The translations under genes and the position numbers were made by a program. From Carya illinoinensis (Eukaryota > Streptophyta > Magnoliopsida > Fagales > Juglandaceae): a stretch of DNA of 64,000 bases. Of this stretch, positions 17,890 to 30,522 are shown piece by piece (position 1 is the stretch's first letter; every line of letters starts with the position of its first letter). Below the pieces are notes generated by a model. It worked only from the letters and a program-made list of their open reading frames with translations. It was not told the origin of the DNA and did not search any database. The stretch covers positions 7,813,001-7,877,000 of the forward strand of contig NC_056767.1 of assembly GCF_018687715.1 (NCBI RefSeq), read 5' to 3'.

Positions 17890-18090
17890 ATTTGTTTTCA
17901 TAACTATTATGATCTCATCTCATCTCATTTAATTATTATAATTTTTTAAATTCTTATACAAAATAAAATAAAAAATTCAAAATTTTCAAATTTTAAAATA
18001 AAAATAATATTAAAAATATATTTTAATAATAATTTATTCAATTTTCAACTTTTATCTCATCTCATCTATGAAAACAAACGAGGCCATAGA
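17890..18090. repeat. AT-rich MITE, family A copy
   Basis: Flanked by ATCTCATCTCATCTCATTTAA on the left and TATCTCATCTCATCTATGAAAAC on the right, with the usual AAAATAAAAATAATATTAAAAA interior. Confidence 0.55.
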
Positions 18091-18469
18091 TAAATTAGAA
18101 TGTAGATAATTTTTCTCTGATTTAAAGATCTATGTTGCTCAAGATTAATATTAAATGTTACAGAATCTGTACGTTGTGTCTATCTCTCAGTCACATAAAA
18201 TATTTGAAATAAATAATTATAAAAAATCCTTGTCCAAACAATTTTTTTCCAAGGAGATGTTATTCATTGAGGCGGCTACACCACAATATGAGGGGAACCA
18301 AGGATAACCATATATTAACAACCCGTTTCATGAACAATCCCACACAATGGCTAAACCTTTTGATTTGTAAATTGATAGATATATCATGTGGACTCAAGTG
18401 TATTCAATGTTAATTGATGTAGTGAGTTTCACTTGTGGCGTATGTTTCTTTTAAAAAAATAGTAAAGGC

Positions 18470-18685
18470 TGGTTTGGTTATATAAAATCAAATTATTCAA
18501 TCTCATCTCATTTTATATAATTATCATAATTTTTTAAAATTTCTACATAAAATATAATAAATAATTCAACTTTTTTAAATTCTAAAATAAAACTAATATT
18601 AAAAAATTATATTATAATATTATTTTATTTTAATATTCAACAAAACATCTCATTTTATCTGAATTGTGCAGCCAAATGAGAACTA
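18470..18685. repeat. AT-rich MITE, family A copy
   Basis: GGCTGGTTTGGTTATATAAA, then CAATCTCATCTCATTTTATA and an AATATAATAAATAATTCAAC interior; ends CATCTCATTTTATCTGAATTG. Confidence 0.55.
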
Positions 18686-18689
18686 ATTG

Positions 18690-19850
18690 TTTGAGTTTGG
18701 AAATTAAAAAAACATCTCCTAAACGCAATAAGCATTCGATCAGAAAATTATAGAAAATCTCAATCCTCTTTTACGACCATCATCCGATATAGATAATTCT
18801 AGACTAGCTAGTAGCTAGAGAGCAATCTTATAATGACAGGACATGATAAAATGTGACTATCACATGACCTAAAAATAAATTAAAATGCATGATACGTCCG
18901 GATCCATCCGACTGAGATTGATGATTTTTCCTTTTGTCTTACTAATTAGTTTCTCATCAAGAAAGTTGTGAGAGTTTCAAAGTCAACAAAAACCGCTAGC
19001 TGTTTCTTGGTAATGAATTGAAGAGGTCGGTGTTGACCTTTCCCAACTACAATATCATCAATATCTTAACGAACTCCTAGAAATGTCCACATGACTTATT
19101 TGGAGACCCATTTCCCATTTGATCGATTCAATTGATTTGCATGCAGAAACAAGTTGGAATTCCTATCTTCTCAATACTTCAAGTTATAAGCACAACAGCT
19201 GTTAATTCTCTCCTCTTTTCTAGTACAATCAAGAACATAGTCGAAGTAGGGTTCACTAGTTTCTTTTGAGGCGAATATAAAATCGTTGGAAAATGGCGAT
19301 TTTCTTGCAGCGGATCATGATAAATGCAAAGTAATTAATTAGGTCAAGCATGTTGAATCTAATTGGCACAAAAGAAACAAATTATCACTCTAATTCCATG
19401 TTAAAGTATTTATTAAAATAATCATGTTGTAATTAGATTAAGTGACTTAATATAATGTACGTCCCTATTACGGCGTTTTATTTAATGTCATCGTAACAAA
19501 TGACGTCTTATGAGTTTTAGATATAAATCCCATGATTATTTAGCTAAATCTTTCGATAAATGGTTGTTATGGTTTTGTAGTTTATGGAGACTCGATTTGT
19601 GAACATGAGTGGTGAGAAGATGGGTAAATGTCATTAGACATGAGACTAATGAAAATGTATTAACTATAATGAAGTAATTGTTGGACTCCCTTTCCCGTAC
19701 GTTCTTATCTTGTTTGATTGATCTAATACAATCTTAATTATTATGGGATGCTTGGGGATGAAATGATATGAGAATTTTGTGAATAGTAGTAAGATGGTTT
19801 GTGAATATATACTAATGAAATAGTTTGAGTTAAGTATTTATTGAGTTTTA
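18690..19850. other. Intergenic segment, no gene recognised
   Basis: Unique-looking AT-rich DNA with no long reading frame on either strand and no repeat family member recognised. Confidence 0.4.
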
Positions 19851-19854
19851 AATA

Positions 19855-20010
19855 GCAGAGTAATGCTATACACCACATTCTCATCTTACTTTCATCCTAT
19901 TAAATAAGATGCGGTATGTAATAAATGATCATTCAATGGTGATAAATGTGTCACATCTTACTTAGTTAAATGAAAGTGAGATGATAGTATGGTGTATATA
20001 ATTTTTCTTA
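19855..20010. repeat. Palindromic MITE, family C full copy
   Basis: AATGCTATACACCACATTCTCATCTTACTTTCAT on the left; the right end reads ATGAAAGTGAGATGATAGTATGGTGTATA, its reverse complement with few mismatches. Middle ATAAATGATCATTCAATGGTGATAAAT. Copies at 62640 and 59755. Confidence 0.65.
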
Positions 20011-20684
20011 ATTTAAAAGTGTTTATGTTTGAATGATAGAGTCATGCATGACACACACACACACTACTATGATAAATGATATTTATAGTTTTAAAATATT
20101 GTGCAAGCCTCACACGCTTTTTATAAAAAAGAAATCTAGGATCACAAGAAAAATTATATTTTTAATAATAGACTCAATTTTTTTTAAAAAATAAAATAAA
20201 AGAGTAGGTGGACGTGGCTTATATACTCTAAAATTGTATATAACATTATTCTATTTCTACACGGCGAAAGTTACCACATGATGATCAGAAATACTATTAT
20301 TATCATCTGAATTCATCACTCGTGGTTATCGTATGATCTATGATTTGATATATTTAAAGTAACTTCATAAATCTTGATTATTATTAGATGGTAAAGAAAG
20401 TAATTCGATTGCCTAATATATATAGCTAATTATATATGCCTTTAGGGATAACAATGCAATTACGCCTCCACTTAGCGTGAATTTGAATCGAGCAATAGTA
20501 GCAATTTTGGATAAGATCATACAAGTAGTATTAATTTCCTTGGAATTTATCATCATGTCTTGCGTGCATTTAATATTTTTAGCAAATTGGCAACGTGTTC
20601 TTGTTCATTTCTGTGTCTAAATTCACTCCATTCGACACGTACGTTTCATGTCACTATTCAGTGTTTAGCTGGAACTTGAGCTTC

Positions 20685-20692
20685 TATATAAA
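20685..20692 (+). promoter_or_regulatory. TATA box of the CYP707A gene
   Basis: TATATAAA 147-154 bp before the start codon, consistent with transcription start near 20715. A (GT)n(TA)n simple repeat at 20787-20811 lies in the leader. A 21-residue uORF opens at 20709, but this may lie just upstream of the transcription start. Confidence 0.6.
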
Positions 20693-20838
20693 CCTCGTTA
20701 CTCCCTCTATGCGTGGCATAGAGATTACAAAGATATCGGATTCTGCACTTTGTCAGAAAGGAGACGGGAGCTAACTCATCTCTGCTCGTGTGTGTGTGTG
20801 TATATATATATAGAGGGAGTGATCATTCGCTGATAGAG

Positions 20839-23732
20839 ATGTGTGGAGCTTTTTTCTGTGTTTTCATCTTTCTCCTTACGATTATATTCTCATATATTTT
20901 CCTACGAGGGGAGAAGAAAGAACCCCAGAAAAGAGCAAAGCTTCCGCCAGGTACAATGGGATGGCCATACATAGGAGAGACTCTTCAAATGTATTCTCAA
21001 GACCCAAATGTTTTCTTTGCAGCCAAACAGAAAAGGTTTACTGCATGCTCTAAAGTTGTGTTTGTTTAAAAACTTTCTTTCTGAATTACGTGGTTATTGG
21101 AGATGGAACTGTTTCAGGTATGGAGCAATCTTCAAGACCAATATTCTTGGCTGCCCTTGTGTCATGCTGGCTAGCCCCGAGGATGCTCGGTTTGTGCTGT
21201 TGACAGCTGCTCACTTGTTCAAACCAGCCTACCCCAAGAGCAAAGAGCGTCTGATTGGCCAATCAGCACTGTTTTTCCACCAGGGGGAGTACCATCTTCG
21301 TCTAAGAAAGCTTGTCCAAGGATCCTTGTCTCCTGAGGCAATTCGGAACTTGGTGGAGGGTATCGATGCCATAGCAGCATCTGCGTTGAATTCATGGGCA
21401 GGCAGCCATATTGTTAATACTTTTCACGAAATGAAAAGGGTAAGCCCACTCGATTTTGTAAATCGTTTGGCTGGGGTATATTCTTTTGTTAGAATTGGCC
21501 GGACGCCTTGAATGTCGGACACGTATTCCTTATCTCCTATCATGAAACACGTGTTCTGATGTTAGGTCATAACGTACACAAGGTCATTGGCCTGGTTATG
21601 CTTCATTAATCATAAGCAAATACTGCAGTTTACTGTTCATAATAATTGGTTGGTCCTCGAACCATTGCGCGCAGATTTCTTTTGAGGTTGGCATACTTGC
21701 AATTTTTGGCCATTTGGATGCTTATTATAGAGAGGAGTTGAAGAAGAATTACTGTTTAGTAGATAAAGGTTACAACTCCTTTCCTACTAGCATTGCAGGA
21801 ACTCCCTTCAAAAAGGCGCTCATGGTAAGCAAAATGGCAAAACTTCAGATGTGTATTGAACTCTTCTTTCCAATTGATTGTCTTTCGTCCTCTTCTTTCT
21901 ATCAGTTTTTTGTGGGATTTCTGTGCAGGCAAGAAGGAGGCTCACTACGATTCTCGGTGATATTATTTGTGAGAGGAAGGAGAAGAAATCTCTCGACAAG
22001 GATCTTCTGGGTTGTCTACTGAACTCCAAACACGAAAAGGTTGGGACTTTAAGAGACAACGAAATTGCGGACAACATCATTGGAGTACTGTTTGCAGCTC
22101 AAGACACTACAGCTAGTGTCATGACATGGATTGTCAAATACCTTCATGACAACCCGAAACTAATAGGGGCTGTAAAGGTATGATCTACAACCAGCTAGCT
22201 ATAACATTAATGGGGTAACAAGTCTCTTTCACCCCATCTCTTGTTTCTTTTGCCATCGCAAAAATAAAAAAAGTCAAAATGCCACTGTTTTTTACACAGT
22301 TGTTTGTCTAGTATGCCAATAAACAGGCTAACTATACATTTTTTATTGTTTGCTGTGCGTCTACACGGACTCTCATTGCAGGCTGAACAGACGGCTATCC
22401 GCATTTCAAATGATGAAGGTAATCGTCCACTGAGTTGGAGCCAAATAAGAACATTAATGCCAGTAAGTAACAAGGTACGTACACAGTGTAAATATATCAC
22501 TTGCATTGAAAATTTTGTTTCACTTTTCTTGGACACGTTGTTTAGCCAAAAAGGGGCAGGGAGTTTTGTTGCATGGGGACTAACAGTGGGGAACTATGGT
22601 TTTACTCAGGTAGTACTGGAAAGCTTGAGAATGGCAAGCATTATATCTTTCACCTTCAGAGAAGCAGTGGCTGATGTGGAATACAAGGGTAACAGGAGCA
22701 CCTAAAACTGTTTATGAAACTCAAAAAAAAAAAAAAAAAAAAAAAAAAAATGAAGTATGATCATTTTAGCAGAAGGAATTGGTATTCAAATGGAGAGGCC
22801 AAACAGGCCCTAAAAGTGCACTTTCAAAGACTTAAAAAAGAGACAAAAAAGGAGACAATCTCTCCAGACGAGATTTGGGGGTAGAGATGAAAATTTTGAA
22901 TTTGAGATGAAAGTTTAAAATATTATTTTTAGTATTATTATTGTTTTGAAATTTGAAAAAGTTGTATTGAGATTTGAAAATTTTGAATTGTTTATTATAT
23001 TTTGTGTAGAAATTTGAGAAAGTTGTAATGATGATATGAGAATTTTAAATTTGAGATTAGAATTCTCATATACCAAACCTGCCCGTACATGATTAAGAAC
23101 CGGTTTTTCTAGAAGACTATGACATTTAAAGAAATCACTGACACTAGAATCTGCTACAGGTTACCTAATTCCAAAAGGATGGAAAGTGATGCCTTTGTTC
23201 AGGAACATTCACCACAATCCAGAGTTCTTCTCTGATCCTCAGAGATTTGATCCTTCAAGATTTGATGTATGACTGCATCCCTGCATAAAGCTATATTAAG
23301 CTACTTCAAGTTTCAGTTTTTGCACTCAAGACATTTTCTTTTTTTATTTCATGTTTATCAAGGTTGCCCCAAAACCCAATACATTTATGCCCTTTGGCAG
23401 TGGAGTTCATGCCTGCCCAGGAAATGAGCTTGCAAAGCTGGAGATACTGATTATGATTCACCATTTGGTTACCAAATTCAGGTATCTTACAAAGGAAAAT
23501 ACCAAAATATAATTATCTTATGAACTGTTGAACATTATGTTTATTCTGAAGATACAAAAAATTAACATGAGTAGTGTATTAAGTGTGTCAATAAACAAGC
23601 TTTTAAATTAAATTTTTCGTGTTTTGTAGGTGGGAAGTGGTGGGATCCAATAGTGGCATTCAGTACAGTCCATTCCCAGTGCCCACGGAGGGACTCCCAG
23701 CCAGATTTTGGAAAATATCTACAACGTCCTAA
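20839..23732 (+). CDS. CYP707A: Abscisic acid 8'-hydroxylase, cytochrome P450 CYP707A (472 aa, 9 exons)
   Basis: Exons 20839-21035, 21118-21439, 21675-21824, 21929-22177, 22382-22474, 22610-22688, 23160-23266, 23363-23481 and 23630-23732 join in frame; nine exons is the usual CYP707A structure. Features: N-terminal membrane anchor (about residues 5-22), proline-rich hinge LPPGTMGWPYIGETLQ, I-helix AAQDTT (279-284), ExxR as ESLR (341-344), PERF-like DPQRFDPSRF, and heme loop PFGSGVHACPG with the axial Cys417. Subfamily text such as VLESLRMASIISFTFREAV and KPNTFMPFGSG fits CYP707A. The enzyme sits on the ER and hydroxylates ABA at C-8', the main step in ABA breakdown, ruling seed dormancy and recovery from drought. 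The I-helix has A-A-Q-D-T-T, typical of this family. Paralogue number (A1-A4) cannot be assigned by eye. Confidence 0.95.
22720..22750 (+). repeat. Poly(A) run in CYP707A intron 6
   Basis: About 28 consecutive A residues; may be the tail of a retroposed element whose body is not recognisable. Confidence 0.8.
22855..23090. repeat. MITE family A copy in CYP707A intron 6
   Basis: Diverged copy: GAGATGAAAATTTTGAATTTGAGATGAAAGTTTAAAATATT...TTTATTATATTTTGTGTAGAAATTTGAG. Lies wholly within the intron. Confidence 0.45.
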
Positions 23733-25486
23733 AAGCAGCATATGTTAAAATTATCACCACCATCACTCCAAAACTCATGGAGGGTTGGATTTTAATTAAG
23801 ATGCTTACTTTATTTTCCCCAAGTCTTGATTTTGTGACATATTATCATTAAAGATACTTCACCTCTCAGTCTCACGCTCTCTTCGAATCTTTCTTTTTCC
23901 TCATAGTTTGAAACAAATACGCATATTGCTTTGCCCAACAAAATTTAAAGAGATTGACAAAGTTCTTACCTAACTACTCTAACGTGCCTTGTCCATCAAT
24001 AGTGACCACTCCTGCCCTTGAGCCATGAGATAGAGGCTGCAAAATAACCACGTGTCACTACGGCGATTGGCCATTTGGAAGATGGAGGACATCCTCTATC
24101 AAAGATGGAGGACAATATTTCTTCCTGTGGACAGTGGACCCTATCAAAGATGGGATTGTTGGAGTTTTTGTTTAGTTTTGGAAAAACTAATGATGCCCAG
24201 GGATGAGGGAATGATATCATGGAGCCAAATAAATGGTCTGATTCCAAGTTATTTTTTTTTTTTTCCACTAATTATGAATTTATGCATCAAGAAAAGCCAC
24301 CATGAAAGTGATTGATGCAGCAGCCTTAAAATTTTATTGGCCGCTTTGACTTGACTTCCACAATGGTTGGTAGTAGGAAGGGCCACTCTATTGCAGACTG
24401 TCGTAAGAAATTTAACAGAGAAACTCCACTTTTTCTTTCTCGACATGGGAGTATGTCAACTCCGGATTTTTGGGTAAGCAGGGAGATAGTAGTAGGGAGA
24501 TGATTAGATGCCCAGCATTTGTGTGATACTCAAGGCTAACGTGCGACTGGGTCGACACTTGAGGCTTATGAGGTGTGGAGGAGGAATGGTGCTCAGTAGA
24601 AATGGAGTGGGGTTTGGTTAGATCTTGTAATTGGAGGAAAGAAAAGCTGAGGGTGCCATGCGTGTGGCACATGGAGATAGTAAGAAAGGGCAAGGGTAGC
24701 ATGTGAGTTTCGTGCACGGCTTGGGCAACGCATGAGACTGGCGCACTAATGGAGTGAAGAATTGCTAGTCGGTGGTGGCGTGTAGCTTGATGGAAGTCCA
24801 AAATCCGTAAATCCAACCGCCCTAAAGATAAGAAGAGAAAGTGAGGCGCACACACCAATAAGCGCCTCTGAGTGTGAGTAGGATGATCCTCTCCACTTCA
24901 CTTGAAGTTGACAATGGAAAAATTCTATGTTTTATACAAAATGAATATTACTAATTTCATTTAAAATGGAGAAAATCCTTATCCCTCATAAAGAGTCATA
25001 TTTGTTTACTCATGTGGCTATTGGGGCATGCTAGCCTCAAAAGCTGCTTTACATTCTCCACTGTCCTTGGGTTATATGATATTTTGTCGCTTGGAGGACA
25101 ATTTTCCCACTGTAAGCCATTTTGCTTTGTGTTACCTTGTTCCAGGTAAACCAGTCAGCATTTCAGGTTCAAAGTTCATAACTAGTAATTGATTGCATAA
25201 GAAATGTTGGGTTACAGGAATAGAACAGATACATTTGGAGATTCTTTAATATGGTATCAATCAAGTGCTTCTAAACCATTCAACTGGTGAGTTATGGAGG
25301 ACAGATGACAGTGGTTTTCAAGCCCCCTACCTGATTCTTTTGCATCGCCTAAACACGCCTAGTTCCATCTTCAATGATATACAGAAGCCAAGTTACTTCT
25401 AATTATACTCGAGCCATGTAGGCCTTGATGGAAGTTTACCAACTACTGTTGTAAAGGTGCAAGGACTTGAATCATAACTGACGATT
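23733..25486. other. Intergenic segment between CYP707A and thioredoxin-like 4
   Basis: 23733 to about 23860 is the probable CYP707A 3' UTR and about 25250-25486 the probable 3' UTR of the minus-strand thioredoxin gene. A 148-residue open frame on the - strand (24412-24858) has no recognised domain and is treated as chance. A small direct repeat (CTATCAAAGATGG) lies at 24096-24152. Confidence 0.4.
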
Positions 25487-27917
25487 TTAAGCATCTTCAA
25501 ATGCAGGAGATGTGTATTTAGAAATGGCTGCATCAATCCTCTCCTTGTCTCTGGTTGCAAATGCTTCCAACAGGACCCCGCCTTTATAGAAGTGAAAGAG
25601 GGGCACAGACTGCATCAATTTATATAAAGTCTCAGTGAATCATGAAGTATGGAAAAGGAACAAATTGATCATAGTAGCTCATGATACACATTAAAACTGT
25701 TACTTTGTATTTTACCTTGATTCTAAGTCGTTCAGCAACTTCAGATTGTTCATCATACTCATCGATTACCTGCAGTACATATCATTGCAAGTTCTTATTT
25801 TGAGTCGATAAAAGATAATTGACACAATGACCAAGAATGGCCAAAAGCCATAAAGTTAAATATCCGTTGATGAACTTTTCCCTCTTCTTTCAGAGGTTGT
25901 CTGGTGGGGCTTGGGGCGATGTTTAGAAGTTTCGAACATTTATCAACCCATCAAGCCAAGTTCAACTAGCATACTCACATTGTGCTTTAAGAAGATTACC
26001 GCAGCTTCTTTATCTCCAGACCCCCTGCATAATTTTGCAAACCCTTGCTCTATGTACTTGCAGCTTCCACAAGAAGGACGATAAAAATCTACCACAACTA
26101 AAGAATCTGCTCCTCTGGCCTTTTCAATAATTTTGGACAATTCCTCATCAGTCTTAAATTCTTTAACACATTCAACAGGGCAGAGCTCCTCATCTTCATC
26201 AGATAATTCCCCATGATTCTCATTAGCCCCTCTGACTCTTTCAGTTCGGAAAGTGTCCAAAGCTTTGATGGTAGATGGGATCTTTGCCCTAATAAGACAT
26301 AATCTAACGTCACTTCTCTCATGAAGAAAGCTGGGAACTATACAGGGAACTCTATAATCAATCTGTCCATTTAGGTTCTTTCCAGAACCAAAATATGCTT
26401 TACAATGAAAATATTTTTGCCTCTGCATGACAACATATATCAAACCCCAAGCTCCAATCTATACAATCAAACTGAAGACCCCAGATAAGAATCTTCAAAA
26501 TATCGCTAAAATAGATGCTTCGATCTATATCTTCAGCCCAGACCTGAATTTCATTTTAATTTATTGCCTGTGTGATTTAAAAGATGATAAACATCAAAAT
26601 AAGAGAAAATTTCATAAGCATTATAGCATCGGACTAGTAAAGAAACAGGGTAAACAACAAATTACCTCCCTGTGGTTGGGGACAATTATTAATTACATCC
26701 ACACTTTATGAAAACTTTCACTAGATCTTCATGCGTTTTATAGTAAAATGAAATTCATATCATCAGTTCTACTTGTTGATTTCTCTACTAGATCCACATG
26801 GGGCCATCAATGAGATTTAAAGTTTCATGGTAAAAAGCAGCAGAATAGCAACAAATTTGGATTCAGAAGCAAAATAATTATATTTCTGTCCATTCTAAGG
26901 AACAGCCTTTTGCTACATTTCATTTTTCCTGCAACAGATGGACGTCATGTCACGTAGGATAATCCCAAAATTGGAAAAATAAATTCATTTATTTTACTCC
27001 AAACCACTCAGATAGGGAGGTAAATTTCAGTCTTTCCTAGAAATCACACAAGATTTATGACTAGCCTAGACTATTCCTTAAATTTGGAAGGTTTCCACAA
27101 ATAGAGAAAAAAAACCTATACAGCAATGCAGACTATAAATAAATGTTTCATTCTATAATATTTCCTTCTCTACAGAGCCACGCACCAGATCTCTCACAAA
27201 TCTTCCATTAGTGATTAAAAATCTGCATAATGAAGTCCGCAATGGTAATGTTCAAGAAGCAGCAACTTGCAGCTGCAGCCAAAAAAGCATGCAATTTGTT
27301 TCCTTTTCCCTAAAGTTTTACCGAGCCCCATATATTTTTGTTGAATTCATACAGATCTTTGGATCATAACCAACCACTTGACATGAAATAATTGCTCAAT
27401 TTACTCGCTGCAAAAGCTTTGGCTCACATGAGATACCTTTCTTTGATATATTAATATTGAGTAGTTAGCCTTTAACGAGGCCGTGTTCAACCTAAATCAA
27501 TTTACACCTTTAGCATTAGCGTAATTCACGAACAACCACCTCGTAGATTGAAAACACAAGACAACCAAAGACCCAGTTCATTCTAAATTCTCAGGACGCC
27601 TTCAAGCCTGGCCAATGAAACACACAATCAGATTTAACAAACAATACTATAAGTTGCCCACGAAAAAAAAAACATTACTCAAGGTAATAAGAACAACTAC
27701 AAGACAATCACAGATGTCATATTCACTCGGTTTTATGCTTGTTTAATGTATAGTGAGAATCACAACTGCAATATATGTATCTGATCAACAGAGTCAGCAA
27801 CTCGTAGACGGGTTCCGTGCTTACCTCTGGCAGTTGGGGTAGCGCGCGCTTTGGGATAGCTGCTGAAGAAACCCACCAGTGAAAAGAGGACACCGCACTA
27901 CCATATCCACTCTGCAT
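25487..27917 (-). CDS. Thioredoxin-like 4, chloroplastic (CGSC active site, 237 aa, 4 exons)
   Basis: On the - strand exons are 27825-27917, 25979-26422, 25716-25769 and 25487-25609, in frame throughout. The first exon gives a Ser-rich, basic N-terminus (MQSGYGSAVSSFHWW...) suited to a transit peptide. Residues about 50-110 are a family-specific lead with an acidic stretch (SDEDEE). The thioredoxin fold follows: VVVDFYRPSCGSCKYIEQGF with redox cysteines 149 and 152, then VIDEYDEQSEVAERLRIK, the cis-proline in SVPLFHFY (Pro200) and GGVLLEAFATRDKERI. Family text matches plant thioredoxin-like 4 (At1g07700 type) and not WCGPC thioredoxins. It is expected in plastids as a thiol oxidoreductase; targets are not established. 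The start ATG at 27917 is chosen because it is the first ATG in the exon. The first intron is 1.4 kb. Confidence 0.88.
26655..26840. repeat. MITE-like segment in thioredoxin-like 4 intron 1
   Basis: ACAAATTACCTCCCTGTGGTTGGGG...AGTAAAATGAAATTCATATCATC resembles the segment at 4845. Family assignment is tentative. Confidence 0.3.
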
Positions 27918-27999
27918 TTTATATCCTTGACTCAAATGCTATATATCTCATTTTTATTTACTTCTGAAAATGAAAAATTGGGTGTGAAAGATCGCTTAC

Positions 28000-28430
28000 T
28001 TAATTAAGTGGGCTTCATTATTTTAAAAATAATAATTTTTTATGTGAATTTTAAATTTATTTATTTTTTTAAAAAAAAAATGTGTTAGACTTATACATTT
28101 AAAATGACAAATATTATTTTTTTGAAAAAATTTAATGTTGATTTTTACTTAATAATGTGAAATCAGCATTTGTCCCAAAATCTTAAACTAATAAGAAGAT
28201 ATAGATTTTATTATTTATTTGATATCTTAACACTCCTTCTCACATGTTAGTCAGACTCATTCTCAATTGGTAGCTCAACATGTCAAATATTTAATTAAAT
28301 ATGATAAAGTGTAGAGTAAGGATTTAAACTCAGAACTTTTACTCTGATAATATATGAAATCACAATATATCCTAAAAATTTAAACTAATAGAAAGAAGTA
28401 GATTTTATTATTTATTTTATATTTTAACAA
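28000..28430. other. AT-rich intergenic segment with an internal duplication
   Basis: The text 'aaactaataagaagatatagattttattatttatttgatatcttaaca' near 28187-28232 recurs as 'aaactaatagaaagaagtagattttattatttattttatattttaaca' near 28382-28430, about 195 bp apart. Probably two copies of one element. Confidence 0.5.
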
Positions 28431-28439
28431 ATAATGCTA

Positions 28440-28610
28440 AATGTAATTATAGAATGTACAAAAACGATTTACTCTTTTTTAAGAATGGTAAGATTTACAT
28501 TTAAAAACTGAGTTTTTTTTTTAATGTGAATTTAATATTTATCTATATTTTTTAAAATGAATACGCTAAAGTTATATGCTTAACTGTAGGAATCATATTT
28601 CTCACTTAAA
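28440..28610. repeat. AT-rich MITE, family D copy (diverged)
   Basis: GTAATTATAGAATGTACAAAAACG...ATTTATCTATATTTTTTAAAATG. Weak match to the copies at 52760 and 54370. Confidence 0.3.
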
Positions 28611-28754
28611 TGGGTATTATTCATATTTCTGATCCTAACACATTCCAATCATTTTCAAACATCGCATTCACTTGTTACCTATGTTGAGAGTAATATTAAA
28701 TTTTATGCTATTACTGCTAAAGCTACTATATATAAATTTAATAAGAATAAGGGT

Positions 28755-29060
28755 TAGTTTGGATACTAAGAATATTTTATAATATCTATGAATATTAGTG
28801 AAATAGTTTGAATTAAGATATTTCATTAGATTTTGGAAATGAATAGATAAAAAAAAAATTGAATAAAAATATTATAAAATTAAAAAATTGTTTGAATATA
28901 ATATTTTTATTTGAAATTTGAAAAAATTGTATTGTTTTTCGTATTTTATTTGGAAGTTTGAGAAAGTTTTAATGATTAAATGAAAAAGTTGAAGATTTGA
29001 AATTGAAAAATATTTTATGTTTGAATTACGTTTGGAAATGAAATATCTAAAAATATTTGA
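28755..29060. repeat. MITE family A copy (diverged)
   Basis: GGGTTAGTTTGGATACTAAGA...ATATTATAAAATTAAAAAATTG...GAAAAAGTTGAAGATTTGAAATTG; the same design as the copies at 22855 and 62340. Confidence 0.4.
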
Positions 29061-29139
29061 GAATATCTAAAAACAATTGTGTTCTCAAATGGGCACAAGT
29101 ACAATATGTTGTAAAAAATGATGACAAACAAGCAAAAGT

Positions 29140-29295
29140 AAACACAAACAAATCAATCACACAACACAAAACTAACGTGGTTTGGCAACGTGTCTACGTC
29201 CACATAGTGGATTTTGTTTTCATTGGCCTATTGATCCCACTAATAGTTTTTTACAACTTTGTTAAGCTCACATATCAGCTTCTTTAGTAATTTGA
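29140..29295 (+). repeat. LTR-retrotransposon fragment (copia-like), copy 1
   Basis: ACACAAAACTAACGTGGTTTGGCAACGTGTCTACGTCCACA. Nearly the same string recurs at 36930-36970, and this wording is common in plant LTR elements just inside or near the LTR. No coding part kept. Confidence 0.4.
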
Positions 29296-29429
29296 ACAAT
29301 CCTATACAGTAAGTTAATATTGCTTGGTTAATGGAAACATGACTTTTGCCTAGATAGAAATTTCAAGGTTTCGATTGAACTCCTAAATTGATTTTAGGGG
29401 TTTCAATTCGAACCCCTAAATCAAATTAG

Positions 29430-29870
29430 ACCCCATTTGGATACATAGTTCAAATGAGATATTTTGAATACTTAAAATGATATGAAAGAGTTTGAAAAAA
29501 AAATGTGTGTTTGGATAGTGAGATGAAATGAGATAATTTTTAATTTTTAGGATTTGAAAAAGGTGTGGGTCCCATTATTTAAAAAGGGTAGCCGAATTGT
29601 CTACTGTTAATGCACTGTTCACATACTGGTTCATGTCAGATTGTACTGTTTATACAATGTTTATATACTGTTCACGGACTGTTCATACACTGTTCATGTC
29701 AACTTTTTACTATTTATGTATTGTTCACTAATGTTTATTATTGTTGATTTAAGGAGATGTTTTTGAAATTTAGAGATGAAATATAGTGTGTTTGGATAAA
29801 AAAACTAGTGTACGATATAAATGAGATAAAAACTTCTCATCTATGTTGGTCATCCAAATCCGTTAGAGTT
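29430..29870. repeat. MITE family A long form with CTGTTCATAC repeats
   Basis: Outer parts carry GGATAGTGAGATGAAATGAGATAA and AAATGAGATAAAAACTTCTCATC, family A style. The interior (29600-29720) has repeats of CTGTTCAYR words (CTGTTCACATACTG, CTGTTCACGGACTGTTCATACACTGTTCATG). Confidence 0.5.
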
Positions 29871-30184
29871 TCAGATTTAAACCCTAAATTAATTGGATTC
29901 CAAATCCAAAAATCAAAAAAATTTGAAAAAAAAATTCAAACAATCGGATGCAGTACACACAATCACAATCAACGGACAATCTAGGTTGAAACACATGCAC
30001 AATAACAATCCACAACACACAAATTTACAATCATTCCCATCCTCCATCTCCGATTCAATCCATCATTCCTCCAATCTTCAATCCAAAACTCAAGAAAAAA
30101 ATAATTGGAGAAATCGCGCAACGGAGTCTTACCTTTGATGCAACAGAGGTAGTACCATGCGACGACGAGAGAGGATAGATGTCG

Positions 30185-30255
30185 TGCTAGAGAGAGAGAG
30201 AGAGAGAGCAAGTGACAAAGTCACAGAGACAGAGAGAGCGCGAGAGAGTCTGAGA
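30185..30255 (+). repeat. (GA)n-rich tract
   Basis: GAGAGAGAGAGAGAGAGCAAG...CAGAGACAGAGAGAGCGCGAGAGAGTC; simple repeat. An AAACGACACCGTTTT quasi-palindrome follows at 30258-30275. Confidence 0.8.
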
Positions 30256-30344
30256 GACAAAACGACACCGTTTTACTTATGGAGGGTTTTTTTTTTAAAT
30301 ATATATATATATATAACATATATTATATATTATAGCATGTGTGG

Positions 30345-30522
30345 CGGGGGAAATACGGAGCAGGGCTTAGCCCCATCCATCCCCCGCCTCCACTAGATGC
30401 CTCTGGTGTGGGTGGGGCCCCCTTTTCCCCGCATAAGAGAAACGGAACTCCCACCCTATATGGGTGGGGGCAAGGCGAACAGAGCGGTGCAGCAAGGTGC
30501 GCGGCCCTGCTACCCACCCCTA
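30345..30522. mobile_element. GC-rich hAT-like element, left end missing
   Basis: A GC-rich island in AT-rich DNA with GGGCTTAGCCCC and GGTGGGGGCAAGG wording, ending CTGCTACCCACCCCTA. In reverse complement that is TAGGGGTGGGTAGCAG, a typical plant hAT MITE terminus. No matching left TIR or TSD found. Confidence 0.35.

Noticed and set aside
24412..24858. 148-codon open frame on the - strand
   Set aside because: No recognised domain, composition rich in His/Ser/Leu without pattern, no clear splice partners; most likely chance.
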